DNA from: Candidatus Nitrosacidococcus sp. I8
GTDB taxonomy: Bacteria; Pseudomonadota; Gammaproteobacteria; Nitrosococcales; Nitrosococcaceae
Reading direction: 5' to 3'
Length of the DNA: 64,000 bases
Assembly (NCBI RefSeq): GCF_945836005.1
Contig: NZ_OX241534.1
Span: 682,001 to 746,000 of the forward strand
Shown here in pieces: positions 36,270 to 45,688 of this stretch. The stretch's first letter is position 1. The number at the start of each line of letters is the position of its first letter. The position numbers were made by a program, and so were the translations under genes. The notes under the pieces are model-generated. The model made no database searches and was not told the origin of the DNA. It saw only the letters and a program-made list of their open reading frames with translations.

Positions 36270-37330
36270 GTGCTCAGCAAAAGAAAAGTATTTTTAGAAA
36301 AATTAACAGAAGATATTTATCATTTACCCCCGGGTTATTTTGCACTTGTTATGGCAACCGGTATTGTTTCTATTGCCACCCATAATTTAGGGTTTGAGAA
36401 AATTGCTTATCTCTTATTTGGTATTAATATCATTGCTTATATTCTGCTATGGGGACTGAATTTAGGACGATTTATACTTTATCCAAGAGCAGTCTTCGCA
36501 GATTTCCTCTCTTATCATACAGGACCTACTTTTTTTACTTTTCCTGCAGCAAGCTGTGTATTAGGCAGCCAATCTATTTTACTAGCTAATCAAATTATTA
36601 CTGGAGAAATTTTATTGGTAATAGGGGTAATGAGCTGGCTAGGTATTATGTATGGATTTTTTTATGGTATGGCCATAATTCAAAAAAAACTTTCTCTTGA
36701 AGAAGGGTTAGTAGGCGCATGGTCTTTACCTATTGTCGCTACTTTTAGTATTTCTATTACCACCACATTAGTTGCTACGAATTTAGTTAAAATCAAAGAA
36801 GATCTTTTATTTATTGCTCTTATTTTTTTTCTAATTGGCTCTGTGCTTTATGTTTTTATTATTTCACTTATGTTCTATCGATTTTTTTCTTTCGTTTTAA
36901 TCCAGTGATTCTTACTCCTCCTTACTGGATTAACATGGGAGTAGAGGCGATTGCTACATTAGCAGGTGCTATCTTAATTTTAAATATTCAGCATTGGGGT
37001 TTTTTAGAAGAAATTCAGCCCTTCCTTAAAGGGGTTACCCTTGCATTCTGGGCAATGAGTAATTGGTGGTTTCCTTTGCTTTTGTTGCTTGGTATTTGGC
37101 GGCATATAGTACATTGTATCCCAATTCTACAGTACAATATGCAGTACTGGAGTATGGTGTTTCCCCTAGGAATGTATACTAATTGCACGTTTCAGTTAGG
37201 AAAAATTATTCCTCTTGATTTAATCAAATTTATCCCTTCTATTTCAATTATATTTGCTTTGGCTGCTTGGATATTAGTATTTATTGGGCTTTGCCACTAC
37301 CTTAAACAGCGCTATATCAATTTTACTTAA
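36270..37330 (+). pseudogene. TDT/SLAC1-family transporter, split by a -1 frameshift
   Basis: The first frame (GTG at 36270 to TGA at 36908) encodes six or so helices starting LPPGYFALVMATGIVSIA, the TehA/Mae1/SLAC1 opening. The second (GTG at 36905 to 37330) continues LTPPYWINMGVEAIATLAG and ends with more helices. Intact relatives run through this point as one protein, and adding an A to the AA at 36899-36900 gives VLNPVILTPPYW in one frame. The halves overlap by GTGA, so coupled translation of two pieces is possible. Substrates in the family include tellurite, sulfite, malate and anions. Sequencing error must be excluded. Confidence 0.8.
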
Positions 37331-37354
37331 TACATATAAGTAATTTTACAATTT

Positions 37355-38758
37355 ATGATAGCAAGTCAAAGTAGCTTTAAACTAAAAGCAGCTTGGGTAT
37401 TTATTTTTCTTATTACTTATAGTTTGTGTTTTGCTCAAAATCATTTATCTTCAGTAAGTGATTTTGAGAATAATTCTTCACTGAGTATTCCAAATCTATC
37501 CAGCACTATATCCAATTCTTTTTTTTCAACCCAAAAGGAGTTTTTAGTAAACTTAAAGGGATTAACCTTGGATGCAGTTATTGAGCGATCATTAAAACAT
37601 GATCCGCAAATTAAGGCAGGGCTTGAAAGTATTAATCAAGCAGAGGCAGAGGCTATTACTGCAGGATTATTTCCTAACCCTACTTTTTTAACTAATCAAG
37701 AATTGATGCCTTTGACTCATCCTTATACACCTCAACATGCAGGAGGTCCACCACAGCTTAATATAGCGGTAGAATTTCCTATTGATTGGTTTGTGTTTGG
37801 TAAGCGAGCAGCGGCTATTATCGTTGCAAAAAAAGGAGTAGATGTAGCTACTGCTAATTTTTATGAGCTTATTCGTGAACGGATTTATGGTGCTATTTTT
37901 GCTTTTTATGACGCTTTAGAAGCACAGGCCATGTTAGCTCTTGCTCAAGAAAGTTTAGGCAATTTTACTACAGTAGAACAATATATTCTTGATCGAAATA
38001 AAACTGTTCCTTCGGATAATATCAGACTTGAACGTGTTCGTTTATCCTTATTTAGCAGCCGACAAGATGTACGAGACAAGAAAGTAAAATTAACTGAAAC
38101 AATCAGTCGATTACGGGTATTTTTAGGGATTAAAAATCCTACTATTCTAACTTTAGCAGGAGATTTAGAAGTACATAACCCAGATCCACCCATCTCCCTA
38201 GAAGAATCGATAAGAATTGCTAAAGAAAATCGCCCAGATATTCTGGCAGGTCAATATGAAATCGAGCAAACTCAAGCAGGAATACACTTTGAAAAAAAAC
38301 AGGCCTACCCAGAAATCATTCCTTATATAGGGTATAACCGGCAATTTCAAAGAAAAGCCCTAGGTATGCCTGATGCTAATTCTTGGCAAGCTGGGTTTCA
38401 GTTAGACATACCTTTATTTGATCGTAACCAAGGTAATATTGCTAAAATGGAATCAGCCCATACTCGAGCAAGGTTAAATTTAGAGGCAAAAATACTTGAG
38501 TTACAAGCGGAGGTTGAACAAGCACTAGCGGCTTATCAAGCATCCTATGAAACTATTACTATTGAAGATCCCGCTAAATTGAAGATGGCACAGAATATAC
38601 GTGATCGGGTACATATTGATACCCATACTTTTATGGAAGTTATCGATGCTCAAGAGGTTTACTTGGAAACCTATCAAATTCATATCAATAATCTCTCTAA
38701 TTACTGGCATACCCTTTATGCTTTTAACGCCACAGTAGGTAAACAGGTGTTAAAATGA
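37355..38758 (+). CDS. TolC-type outer-membrane efflux factor
   Basis: This 467-residue outer-membrane channel protein has an N-terminal signal peptide (about 1-27), a long Ser/Asn-rich linker, and two OEP repeats rich in helix (LKGLTLDAVIERSLKHDPQIKAGLESINQAEAEAITAGLFPNP; later SIRIAKENRPDILAGQYEIEQTQAG and WQAGFQLDIPLFDRNQGNI). Such proteins form the outer part of RND or ABC efflux systems. Its downstream neighbours are exbB and exbD rather than a pump. A second outer-membrane factor (44322-45605) belongs to the Czc operon. Confidence 0.88.
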   Translation: MIASQSSFKLKAAWVFIFLITYSLCFAQNHLSSVSDFENNSSLSIPNLSSTISNSFFSTQKEFLVNLKGLTLDAVIERSLKHDPQIKAGLESINQAEAEAITAGLFPNPTFLTNQELMPLTHPYTPQHAGGPPQLNIAVEFPIDWFVFGKRAAAIIVAKKGVDVATANFYELIRERIYGAIFAFYDALEAQAMLALAQESLGNFTTVEQYILDRNKTVPSDNIRLERVRLSLFSSRQDVRDKKVKLTETISRLRVFLGIKNPTILTLAGDLEVHNPDPPISLEESIRIAKENRPDILAGQYEIEQTQAGIHFEKKQAYPEIIPYIGYNRQFQRKALGMPDANSWQAGFQLDIPLFDRNQGNIAKMESAHTRARLNLEAKILELQAEVEQALAAYQASYETITIEDPAKLKMAQNIRDRVHIDTHTFMEVIDAQEVYLETYQIHINNLSNYWHTLYAFNATVGKQVLK

Positions 38759-38793
38759 ATATCAAGTTAATACCTTTACAAAGGTAATCTAGA

Positions 38794-39657
38794 GTGATAG
38801 CCATCTTTCTTGATTTTTTTATGCCTCTTAAGAAACATAAATGGTTTTTCAATATAATATTTTTTCTTTTAGCCCCAAATGCTTGGGGTGAATCTTTATC
38901 CACTGAAGCGGCACCACTAACTCCTTCTGCAGTAGTAGGGGTAGCTACGCTACCTTATAATCTCTCTCCTTGGGGGATGTTTTTAGATGCAGATATTATT
39001 GTAAAAATAATTATTATTGGACTTATCTTTGCCTCTATTGCTACTTGGGGAATTTGGATTGCAAAAATTTTAGAATTAAATGTAGCACAACGTGAGCTAC
39101 AAAATATCCTAATAAAGCTGGAAGGAACTCATGCTCTGACTAAAGTAATACAGTTATTACATCATGCAAAAGGAGTACCTGGCTTATTTGCAGAGGCCAT
39201 AGAACATGAGATCTACCTATCTGGGGATCATTCACCTTTAGAAGGAATTAAAGAGCGTATCTCCCTACGGCTGGATCGGCTTGAGGTGATGGTAAGTCGG
39301 CACATGTCAAAAAATATTGGGATTTTAGCAACCATTGGAGCAACAGCTCCTTTTGTAGGCTTATTTGGTACAGTATGGGGGATTATGAATAGTTTCATTG
39401 GGATTTCTCAAAGCAATACTACAAATCTTGCGGTAGTTTCCCCCGGAATTGCAGAGGCGTTATTAGTGACTGCAATAGGTCTAATTACTGCGATTCCTGC
39501 AGTAATTATTTACAATTTCTTTACTAGGGCTATCGCTCATTATCGAAGTTTGCTTACTGACATTTCAAGTGAGGTTTTACAGCTGGTAAGCCGCAGTATT
39601 GATCATCAACAATCCTTAGAAATTTCAAAGCAGCAACACTACCATAGACCTCTTTAG
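38794..39657 (+). CDS. exbB: ExbB/TolQ-family proton channel subunit
   Basis: This protein energises outer-membrane transport with ExbD. Up to 287 residues: a possible signal peptide if translation begins at the ATG at 38821 (MPLKKHKWFFNIIFFLL ... AWGES), a membrane helix near 60-80, a cytoplasmic loop (HEIYLSGDHSPLEG, ISLRLDRLEVMVSRHM) and the paired helices with IGATAPFVGLFGTVWGIM and TAIGLITAIPAVIIYN typical of ExbB. The GTG at 38794 has a better Shine-Dalgarno. exbD follows 8 bp downstream. No tonB is nearby. Confidence 0.88.
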   Translation: MIAIFLDFFMPLKKHKWFFNIIFFLLAPNAWGESLSTEAAPLTPSAVVGVATLPYNLSPWGMFLDADIIVKIIIIGLIFASIATWGIWIAKILELNVAQRELQNILIKLEGTHALTKVIQLLHHAKGVPGLFAEAIEHEIYLSGDHSPLEGIKERISLRLDRLEVMVSRHMSKNIGILATIGATAPFVGLFGTVWGIMNSFIGISQSNTTNLAVVSPGIAEALLVTAIGLITAIPAVIIYNFFTRAIAHYRSLLTDISSEVLQLVSRSIDHQQSLEISKQQHYHRPL

Positions 39658-39665
39658 TAACGCTT

Positions 39666-40085
39666 ATGATACGTAAAAAATACTCTAGTGAAGATGATCT
39701 TCCAGAAATTCATGAAATAAATGTCACTCCATTTATTGATGTAATATTGGTATTATTAATTATTTTTATGGTAGTAGCTCCCTTAACCACAGTGGATATT
39801 CCTGTAGATTTACCGGAGGTAAATAGTACTACAGATCTTCAACTCCAAGTAGATAAACCTATTTATCTAGCAATCAGTGCAGATTTGAGTCTATCAATCA
39901 ATAATCATCACATTAGTTTACAAGCCCTTGAACCTGCTTTGCGTTATTTAACTAAAGGAGATAAAAGCCAGCGTATTTTTTTACAAGTAGATAAAACAGT
40001 AATTTATGATAATCTTATGGAAGTTATGGATTATTTGCGTACTATCGGTTATCTACAGGTAGCATTAGTAGGGTTAGAGAAATAG
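39666..40085 (+). CDS. exbD: ExbD/TolR-family protein
   Basis: This 139-residue protein has a short cytoplasmic N-terminus (SSEDDLPEIHEINVTPFIDVILVLLIIFMVV) holding the conserved membrane Asp in NVTPFIDVIL, one membrane helix, and a periplasmic domain. It pairs with ExbB just upstream to convert the proton gradient into mechanical work for TonB-like partners. The pair comes directly after an outer-membrane factor gene, which is unusual. It is convergent with czcA, 10 bp away. Confidence 0.92.
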   Translation: MIRKKYSSEDDLPEIHEINVTPFIDVILVLLIIFMVVAPLTTVDIPVDLPEVNSTTDLQLQVDKPIYLAISADLSLSINNHHISLQALEPALRYLTKGDKSQRIFLQVDKTVIYDNLMEVMDYLRTIGYLQVALVGLEK

Positions 40086-40095
40086 TAATAGTAAT

Positions 40096-43000
40096 TTAAG
40101 ATACTGGTATAGTTATGCTCTTTTGATTTGATGGTTTTTCTGAAAACATCAGATATAGTGTGGGCAATACAATTAGGGTTAATAAAGTTGCAGAAATTAA
40201 CCCTCCAATAATTACAATTGCTAGAGGGCGTTGCACCTCAGATCCAATATCATTAGATAAGGCCATAGGCAATAGTCCTAACATGGCTAGGCTGGCTGTC
40301 ATCAATTCAGTACGCAGTCGTTGTAAAGATCCTTCAACTACAGCTTGATAAAGTGTTTTTCCCTTACTTCGTAACTGCTCAAAACGAGTCACTAAAACTA
40401 CACCATTAAGTACCGCTTGCCCAAATAAGGCAATAAAGCCAATAGCAGCTGAAACTGAAAGGGGGAGTCCCGTAATATATAGTGCAAGAATTCCACCAAT
40501 AAGAGCAAAAGGAATATTAGTAATAATTAGTAAGGAATTTTTAAACGAATTAAATGCATTAAATAGTAAGATAAAAATAAGTAAAATAGAAAGAGGAATG
40601 ACAAGCATCAGCCGATTCATTGCTCGTTTCTGACTCTCAAATTCACCAGACCATGTAATTGAGTAATTTTTAGGTAAGGTAATAGTTTTAGCGACTTGTT
40701 GCTGCATATCTGCAACCACACTACCCATGTCTCTATCTTGAATAAATATCCCAATTGCAATAACAGGTCGTCCATTTTCCCGGCTAATATCCATTGCTCC
40801 ACTAGCAATATGAAAATCCACCACCTCAGAAACAGGGATAGGACCTCCATGGGGCGTATCAATAAGAATATCCTGTAATCGAGCAGGAGATCGATCCTCG
40901 TCTTTAAGACGTACCACTATACTAAAATGGCGTTCGCCTTCCCAAAATTCAGTTGCAATTCTGCCACCTAAAGCAACTTCTACTAGATCCTGTAAGTCAG
41001 CGACATTTAGTCCATAATGGGCCGCATCTTCCCGATCTATTTCAATAAGATATTGAGGTAAGTCTCCTTTTTGATCAATAAACGCTTGAGCCACACCAGG
41101 TATGTGATTAATGGAGCGGAGTATTTGTTCTGCTAGATCTTTAAGAATAAATGAATCATCACCAAACACCTTAATGACAATTTGCCCTTTTATTTGAGAA
41201 ATACTTTCCAATACATTATCCCGGATAGGTTGAGAAAATGAGGGGGCTATTCCAGGTAAGGTTGACAGTAATTGATCCATCTCTCTAATTAGATCTTTTT
41301 TTCTATAACCCTGTCGCAACTCAGATTGTGGTTTTAAATTAACTAGATACTCTGTGCTGTTTATTAATTTTGGATCAGTACCATCATCTGGACGACCTGC
41401 CTTAGAAATCACTGTATCAACTTCTATAATGTTTTGTAATACAGTGCGAATTTTCCCTGTAGCGATCTGTGTTTCAGAGACAGAAATACCTGGAGGTAAG
41501 GGGATATTAATCCATATTGCCCCTTCATCTAGCTCCGGAAGAAATTCAGTACCTAACTTTTGTGCAATGCCTAAGCTTCCTAGTAAAGAAATAAATGCAA
41601 TAAATATAATGGTTTTGCCATGATGGAGTGCTTTTAATAATAAGGGTTGGTAAATATTTTTGCATTGATTAATTAATTTATTTTCATGATGAGGTAAATC
41701 CTTGCGTAGAAGGGTGTAGCATAATAGAGGAACTAAAGTAAAAGAAAGAATTAAAGCACCAACTAGGGCTGCAGTAACGGAATAGGCCATAGGGGAGAAG
41801 ATACGGCCTTCATGACGCTGTAAGGTAAAAATAGGAATATAGGCAGCAATAATAATCAACATAGAAAACAAAGTAGGGCGGCTTACTTCAGTTACTGCTT
41901 CTAATACTTTATTTTTTCGGTCATGATGATTAAGAATCTCTTTATTTTCTCCAAGTTTACGAAAAACGTTCTCAACTACGATGACGGCACCATCTACAAT
42001 AATGCCAAAATCCATACCCCCAAGGGATAATAGATTTGCAGGGATCCCTATCCAAGTAAGCCCGATGAAAGTAGCCAATAAGGAAAGGGGAATGATTATA
42101 GCTACGATGATTGCAGCACGTAAATTTCCAAGAAATAAGAATAAAACTCCAGCCACTAATAAGGCACCTTCCCTAAGATTACCAAATACGGTGTGTAAAG
42201 TTTTTTGAATAAGCCAAGATCGATCATAGTAAGGCACTATGGATACACCTTTAGGTAATACCTGTTGATTGAGAAAATCTACCTTTTCTTTAATCGCTTT
42301 TAACACAACAGAGGGATTTTCCCCTTTTCGCATCATAATAATCCCAGAAACCAGATCATCGTTTTTTCCTTCTCCCATAATTCCCTGTCTTGGAGGTCCT
42401 TCAATTACTACTTCAGCAATATCTTTTACTAAAATAGGTACACCCTCTCGCTCAGTAATAGCAATATTGCTAATATCAGTACTAGATTTAAGTAGTCCAA
42501 TACCTCGCAATAAAAATTGCTGGCTTCCAAGTTCAACTGGACCACCTCCTCCATTGGCGTTTGCCCGTTCAATTGCACTAAATAGCTCTTCTAAACTAAC
42601 TTGATAGTCTCGCATCTTTTTTAGATCAGGGTGAACTTGGTATTGTTTAATTAGACCACCAATACTTGCAATATCAGCCACTCCCGGGATTTGTTTTAGT
42701 TGGCGTAAAACGACCCAATCTTGCAAGGTGCGTAAATCCATAGAACTCATATAGTCTGAGGCTATTTTATAGCGATAAATTTCACCAATGGCAGTAGCAA
42801 GAGGGGCCATTTCTGAATTAATGCCGGGAGGCATATCGATATTTTGTAATCGTTCTAACACTTGCTGACGGGCAAAGTAGGGATCTACCTTATCGTCAAA
42901 AGTAATCATAAGATATGATAGCCCAAACATAGTATGGGAGAACATCCGTATAGCACTTGGTAGCCCAGATAATCCTATTTCTAAGGGAATAGTGATTTGT

Positions 43001-43188
43001 TTTTCAATTTCCTCAGCAGCTTGCCCTGGATATTGGGTAATGACTGAAACTTGCGTATCTGAAACATCTGGAAACGCTTCTATAGGTAAATTATAAAAAG
43101 CAACAAAGCCACTGCCAATAAAGAGTACAAGCCCTAACCAAATAAAAAGAGGCTGATGGAGAGAGAAAGCTACAATATTTCGAATCAT
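40096..43188 (-). CDS. czcA: CzcA-type heavy-metal RND efflux pump
   Basis: The 1030-residue inner-membrane pump has two RND repeats: a periplasmic porter domain and helix set in each half. It has the family's N-terminal sequence (VAFSLHQPLFIWLGLVLF), GGMDFGIIVDGAVIVVEN in helix four with the acidic proton-relay residues, a central GRPDDGTDPKLINSTE region, and the C-terminal GSEVQRPLAIVIIGG helix. Members of the HME family export Co, Zn, Cd, Ni or Cu/Ag; the relay motif favours the Czc/Cnr group over Cus, but the metal is not certain. The adaptor gene lies 5 bp upstream and the outer-membrane factor before that. Confidence 0.92.
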   Translation of the reverse strand: MIRNIVAFSLHQPLFIWLGLVLFIGSGFVAFYNLPIEAFPDVSDTQVSVITQYPGQAAEEIEKQITIPLEIGLSGLPSAIRMFSHTMFGLSYLMITFDDKVDPYFARQQVLERLQNIDMPPGINSEMAPLATAIGEIYRYKIASDYMSSMDLRTLQDWVVLRQLKQIPGVADIASIGGLIKQYQVHPDLKKMRDYQVSLEELFSAIERANANGGGGPVELGSQQFLLRGIGLLKSSTDISNIAITEREGVPILVKDIAEVVIEGPPRQGIMGEGKNDDLVSGIIMMRKGENPSVVLKAIKEKVDFLNQQVLPKGVSIVPYYDRSWLIQKTLHTVFGNLREGALLVAGVLFLFLGNLRAAIIVAIIIPLSLLATFIGLTWIGIPANLLSLGGMDFGIIVDGAVIVVENVFRKLGENKEILNHHDRKNKVLEAVTEVSRPTLFSMLIIIAAYIPIFTLQRHEGRIFSPMAYSVTAALVGALILSFTLVPLLCYTLLRKDLPHHENKLINQCKNIYQPLLLKALHHGKTIIFIAFISLLGSLGIAQKLGTEFLPELDEGAIWINIPLPPGISVSETQIATGKIRTVLQNIIEVDTVISKAGRPDDGTDPKLINSTEYLVNLKPQSELRQGYRKKDLIREMDQLLSTLPGIAPSFSQPIRDNVLESISQIKGQIVIKVFGDDSFILKDLAEQILRSINHIPGVAQAFIDQKGDLPQYLIEIDREDAAHYGLNVADLQDLVEVALGGRIATEFWEGERHFSIVVRLKDEDRSPARLQDILIDTPHGGPIPVSEVVDFHIASGAMDISRENGRPVIAIGIFIQDRDMGSVVADMQQQVAKTITLPKNYSITWSGEFESQKRAMNRLMLVIPLSILLIFILLFNAFNSFKNSLLIITNIPFALIGGILALYITGLPLSVSAAIGFIALFGQAVLNGVVLVTRFEQLRSKGKTLYQAVVEGSLQRLRTELMTASLAMLGLLPMALSNDIGSEVQRPLAIVIIGGLISATLLTLIVLPTLYLMFSEKPSNQKSITIPVS

Positions 43189-43193
43189 TGCAA

Positions 43194-44306
43194 CTAACCT
43201 CTAGATTGGAAGAGATGGTTTAAATAAATTGCTTCCTCAGAAACTACTTTATCTCCTACTTGCAGCCCAGAGAGGATGGGGATCATCCCTTGATTTTCTA
43301 TGCCAACCTCTACTTGACGGCGAATATATTTACCTTTTTCTATATTGATAAATACATAAAATTTATCTTTATCTAAAACAACAGCCTTAGCTATAACTGC
43401 AGGGTTAGGTTGAGCATGAATAGGTATTTGGGCAGTCACGTACATTTGGGCTTTTAATTTTCGATCTGGGTTAGGAATTTTAGCAAGCACTTTTACAGTG
43501 CGAGTGGTAGAATCTACAAAATCAGAAATATAGGTAATTTCCCCTGAGAAACGAGCTTTAGGGTAGGATTTACTTGTAACTATGATCTGTTTATTTGGTA
43601 CTAAATAAGGTAAATTCTCTTCAGTAGTATCTAGTTGTGCCCATAGGGAAGTAGGGTTAGTCACTACAAATAAAGGCTGACCCTCTTGGTTGGGATTAAG
43701 TTGCTGACCAGGATTAATCGATCTTTGCACTATGGTTCCTGTTAAAGGACTTTTAAGATAAAACCATTTGGTAGAATGAAGGGGATTTCCATAAGGACTA
43801 AGTAGGGATTCTGCGTATTTTAAGCTGGTTTTTGCATCAGTATAACCTGCTTGAACTTCTTCTAGTTCTTTGCGAGCAGCAATGCCATGTTCGTAGAGTT
43901 CTTGCTGTCTTGCAAGCCTCTTTTTCATGAATACCATATTGCTGGCTGCTTTACGGTATTCTGTTTGTAATGTATCAAAATCTGAGGACTGGATTGCAGC
44001 AAGTGGTTGGTCAGATTCTACCTGTTGCCCTATATTTGCAATAACTTCAATAACTCGACCATCCAAAGGGCTAAATATCTTTACAGTTTCATCCTCATTC
44101 CATAGCAATCGCCCAGATATTTTCAAGGTATGTTGTGCGTATTCCTGAGCTGTGACTATAGATAGTTCAGGGGAAGCTTGCGGAAAAGTAATTTGATTCC
44201 CCTGTATCTTTATAGTAGGTGCGTTTTGCTGCTGATTAGCATTATCACTACAGCTTGCTAGAGTGATAACCATACATAATAATAAATAAGTGGAGTTTTT
44301 ACTCAT
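43194..44306 (-). CDS. czcB: CzcB-type membrane fusion lipoprotein
   Basis: This 370-residue periplasmic adaptor has a lipoprotein signal peptide (lipobox LASC at about residue 19), a lipoyl half-motif (SPLDGRVIEVIANIGQQVESDQPLAAI), a coiled-coil hairpin (about 105-160), the second half (SPLTGTIVQRSINPGQQLNP) and a C-terminal barrel. It joins the inner-membrane pump to the outer-membrane channel. The N-terminal His-rich metal-binding extension seen in some CzcB proteins is missing. It sits between czcC (15 bp) and czcA (5 bp). Confidence 0.9.
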   Translation of the reverse strand: MSKNSTYLLLCMVITLASCSDNANQQQNAPTIKIQGNQITFPQASPELSIVTAQEYAQHTLKISGRLLWNEDETVKIFSPLDGRVIEVIANIGQQVESDQPLAAIQSSDFDTLQTEYRKAASNMVFMKKRLARQQELYEHGIAARKELEEVQAGYTDAKTSLKYAESLLSPYGNPLHSTKWFYLKSPLTGTIVQRSINPGQQLNPNQEGQPLFVVTNPTSLWAQLDTTEENLPYLVPNKQIIVTSKSYPKARFSGEITYISDFVDSTTRTVKVLAKIPNPDRKLKAQMYVTAQIPIHAQPNPAVIAKAVVLDKDKFYVFINIEKGKYIRRQVEVGIENQGMIPILSGLQVGDKVVSEEAIYLNHLFQSRG

Positions 44307-44321
44307 AATACTTAGTAGTAC

Positions 44322-45605
44322 TTACAGAGCACTTTCTTCTCCTAGTGCACTTAATAAATCCGCATAAGCAAAGCTACGATTTGCTAGAGTAGTATAGTAT
44401 TCCAACATTTTTGTCTTATAATTCCGCTTTGCTTCAATTAAATCTACAATATCTACACTGCCATGGTTATAAGCAAACTCAGCCGATTCTTGTACATTAT
44501 CGATTCGATTGAGTACATCTTGTTGATACCTATTCATTACCGTAGTTGCAGAATTCCAAGCAGCCACTGCACTGATAATTTCTGTTTTTAATTTTTGTTT
44601 AATTTTCTGAATTTCTAACTCTGTACTATTTAACTCTACTGAAGCTTTATCAATCTCCCCTTTATGCTGGTAAAAAATAGGTAATGGAACACTTACGCCA
44701 ACAATTCCACTTTCTAATACAATGTTTCCAAAATCTCTGGTATAACCAGCATTCAAAGTAATATCTGGAATTTTTAAACGATGGGCTAAAGTAAGATTTT
44801 TATTGGCTTGTTCGACTCGTAGTTGAGCTGATTTTATATCTGCTCTTTGGGAAAAGGCGTGTTGTATCAATAATTCTAAATTATCTAAAGGATAGTGAAA
44901 TTTTTCAATTTTTGGCCATTGTTCTACCACTTTAAGAGTATCGGCTTCTTCAGGCCATGCTAGTATTTTTGCTAGCTCAGCACGTTCTTGAGTTAGATGG
45001 GCTAAAGCATTATCTAAATCTGACTGAGCGTTTAGGGTTTCTACCTCAATGCGAGTAAGATCTCGCTTTGCAATATCCCCTACTTTAAATCTTAGTTTAT
45101 TCGCCTGTAAGATTTCTTGATAATCTTTAGCCGTCTCTTGAGCAATAGTCACCGATTTTTGTGCCAGTAACAATGAATAAAATTGATGGCGTACCACGTT
45201 ACTCAGTATCCGAATGGTATCTTGAAGATCGCTAATAGCTGCCTCTGTTCCTAATTGGCTACTTTCTATCCGCAGTTTTCGTTTTCCTCCTAACTCAATT
45301 AATTGTTCTATGAGTACAAGAGCAGAAGGAGAGGCACCGCCTGGATAACGAAATGCTATTTCATTAGATTCAAAAGTAAGTACAGGATTAGGGATCGCTG
45401 CTGCAATGACTTCTTCTGCTTTAGCTCGGCTAATTTCATATTTTGCAGCAATGATATCTAAATTTTGCTGATAGAATAGGGCAAGCGCTTGTTGTTCAGT
45501 CAACATTATCCCTTGGGCTGGAAAAATAGATACAAGCCATAAAGCAAGTCCCATCAAATATATACAAGGTGGAAATGCAAGCTGGTTTTTAAAAAAAACA
45601 AACAT
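44322..45605 (-). CDS. czcC: CzcC-type outer-membrane factor
   Basis: This 427-residue protein starts with a signal peptide (about 1-32) and has the TolC/CzcC helical repeats (LTEQQALALFYQQNLDIIAAKYEISRAKAEEVIAAAIPNPVLTFESNEI; NLTLAHRLKIPDITLNAGYTRDF). It forms the outer-membrane exit of the metal pump. It is the first gene of the leftward czcCBA operon, divergent from the response regulator across an 83-bp gap that holds direct repeats. Confidence 0.9.
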   Translation of the reverse strand: MFVFFKNQLAFPPCIYLMGLALWLVSIFPAQGIMLTEQQALALFYQQNLDIIAAKYEISRAKAEEVIAAAIPNPVLTFESNEIAFRYPGGASPSALVLIEQLIELGGKRKLRIESSQLGTEAAISDLQDTIRILSNVVRHQFYSLLLAQKSVTIAQETAKDYQEILQANKLRFKVGDIAKRDLTRIEVETLNAQSDLDNALAHLTQERAELAKILAWPEEADTLKVVEQWPKIEKFHYPLDNLELLIQHAFSQRADIKSAQLRVEQANKNLTLAHRLKIPDITLNAGYTRDFGNIVLESGIVGVSVPLPIFYQHKGEIDKASVELNSTELEIQKIKQKLKTEIISAVAAWNSATTVMNRYQQDVLNRIDNVQESAEFAYNHGSVDIVDLIEAKRNYKTKMLEYYTTLANRSFAYADLLSALGEESAL

Positions 45606-45658
45606 TTAACTAAATCACTCCAAGTACAAAAATAACCCTTTACTATATTAATTAGTGA

Positions 45659-45677
45659 ACCTTTCAAAAACCTTTCA
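45659..45677. promoter_or_regulatory. Direct repeats, likely response-regulator operator
   Basis: Two perfect copies of ACCTTTCA lie exactly 11 bp apart (45659-45666 and 45670-45677) in the divergent czcC/response-regulator promoter. An 11-bp period is what tandem OmpR/PhoB-family dimers need. The repeats end 11 bp before the regulator start codon. They could serve both promoters. Confidence 0.55.
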
Positions 45678-45688
45678 GTTTTTTATAA

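Noticed and set aside
42269-42604. Plus-strand 111-codon frame inside czcA
   Set aside because: Antisense shadow; czcA is continuous and well conserved here, and the shadow protein is Ser/Pro/Ile-rich with no motif.
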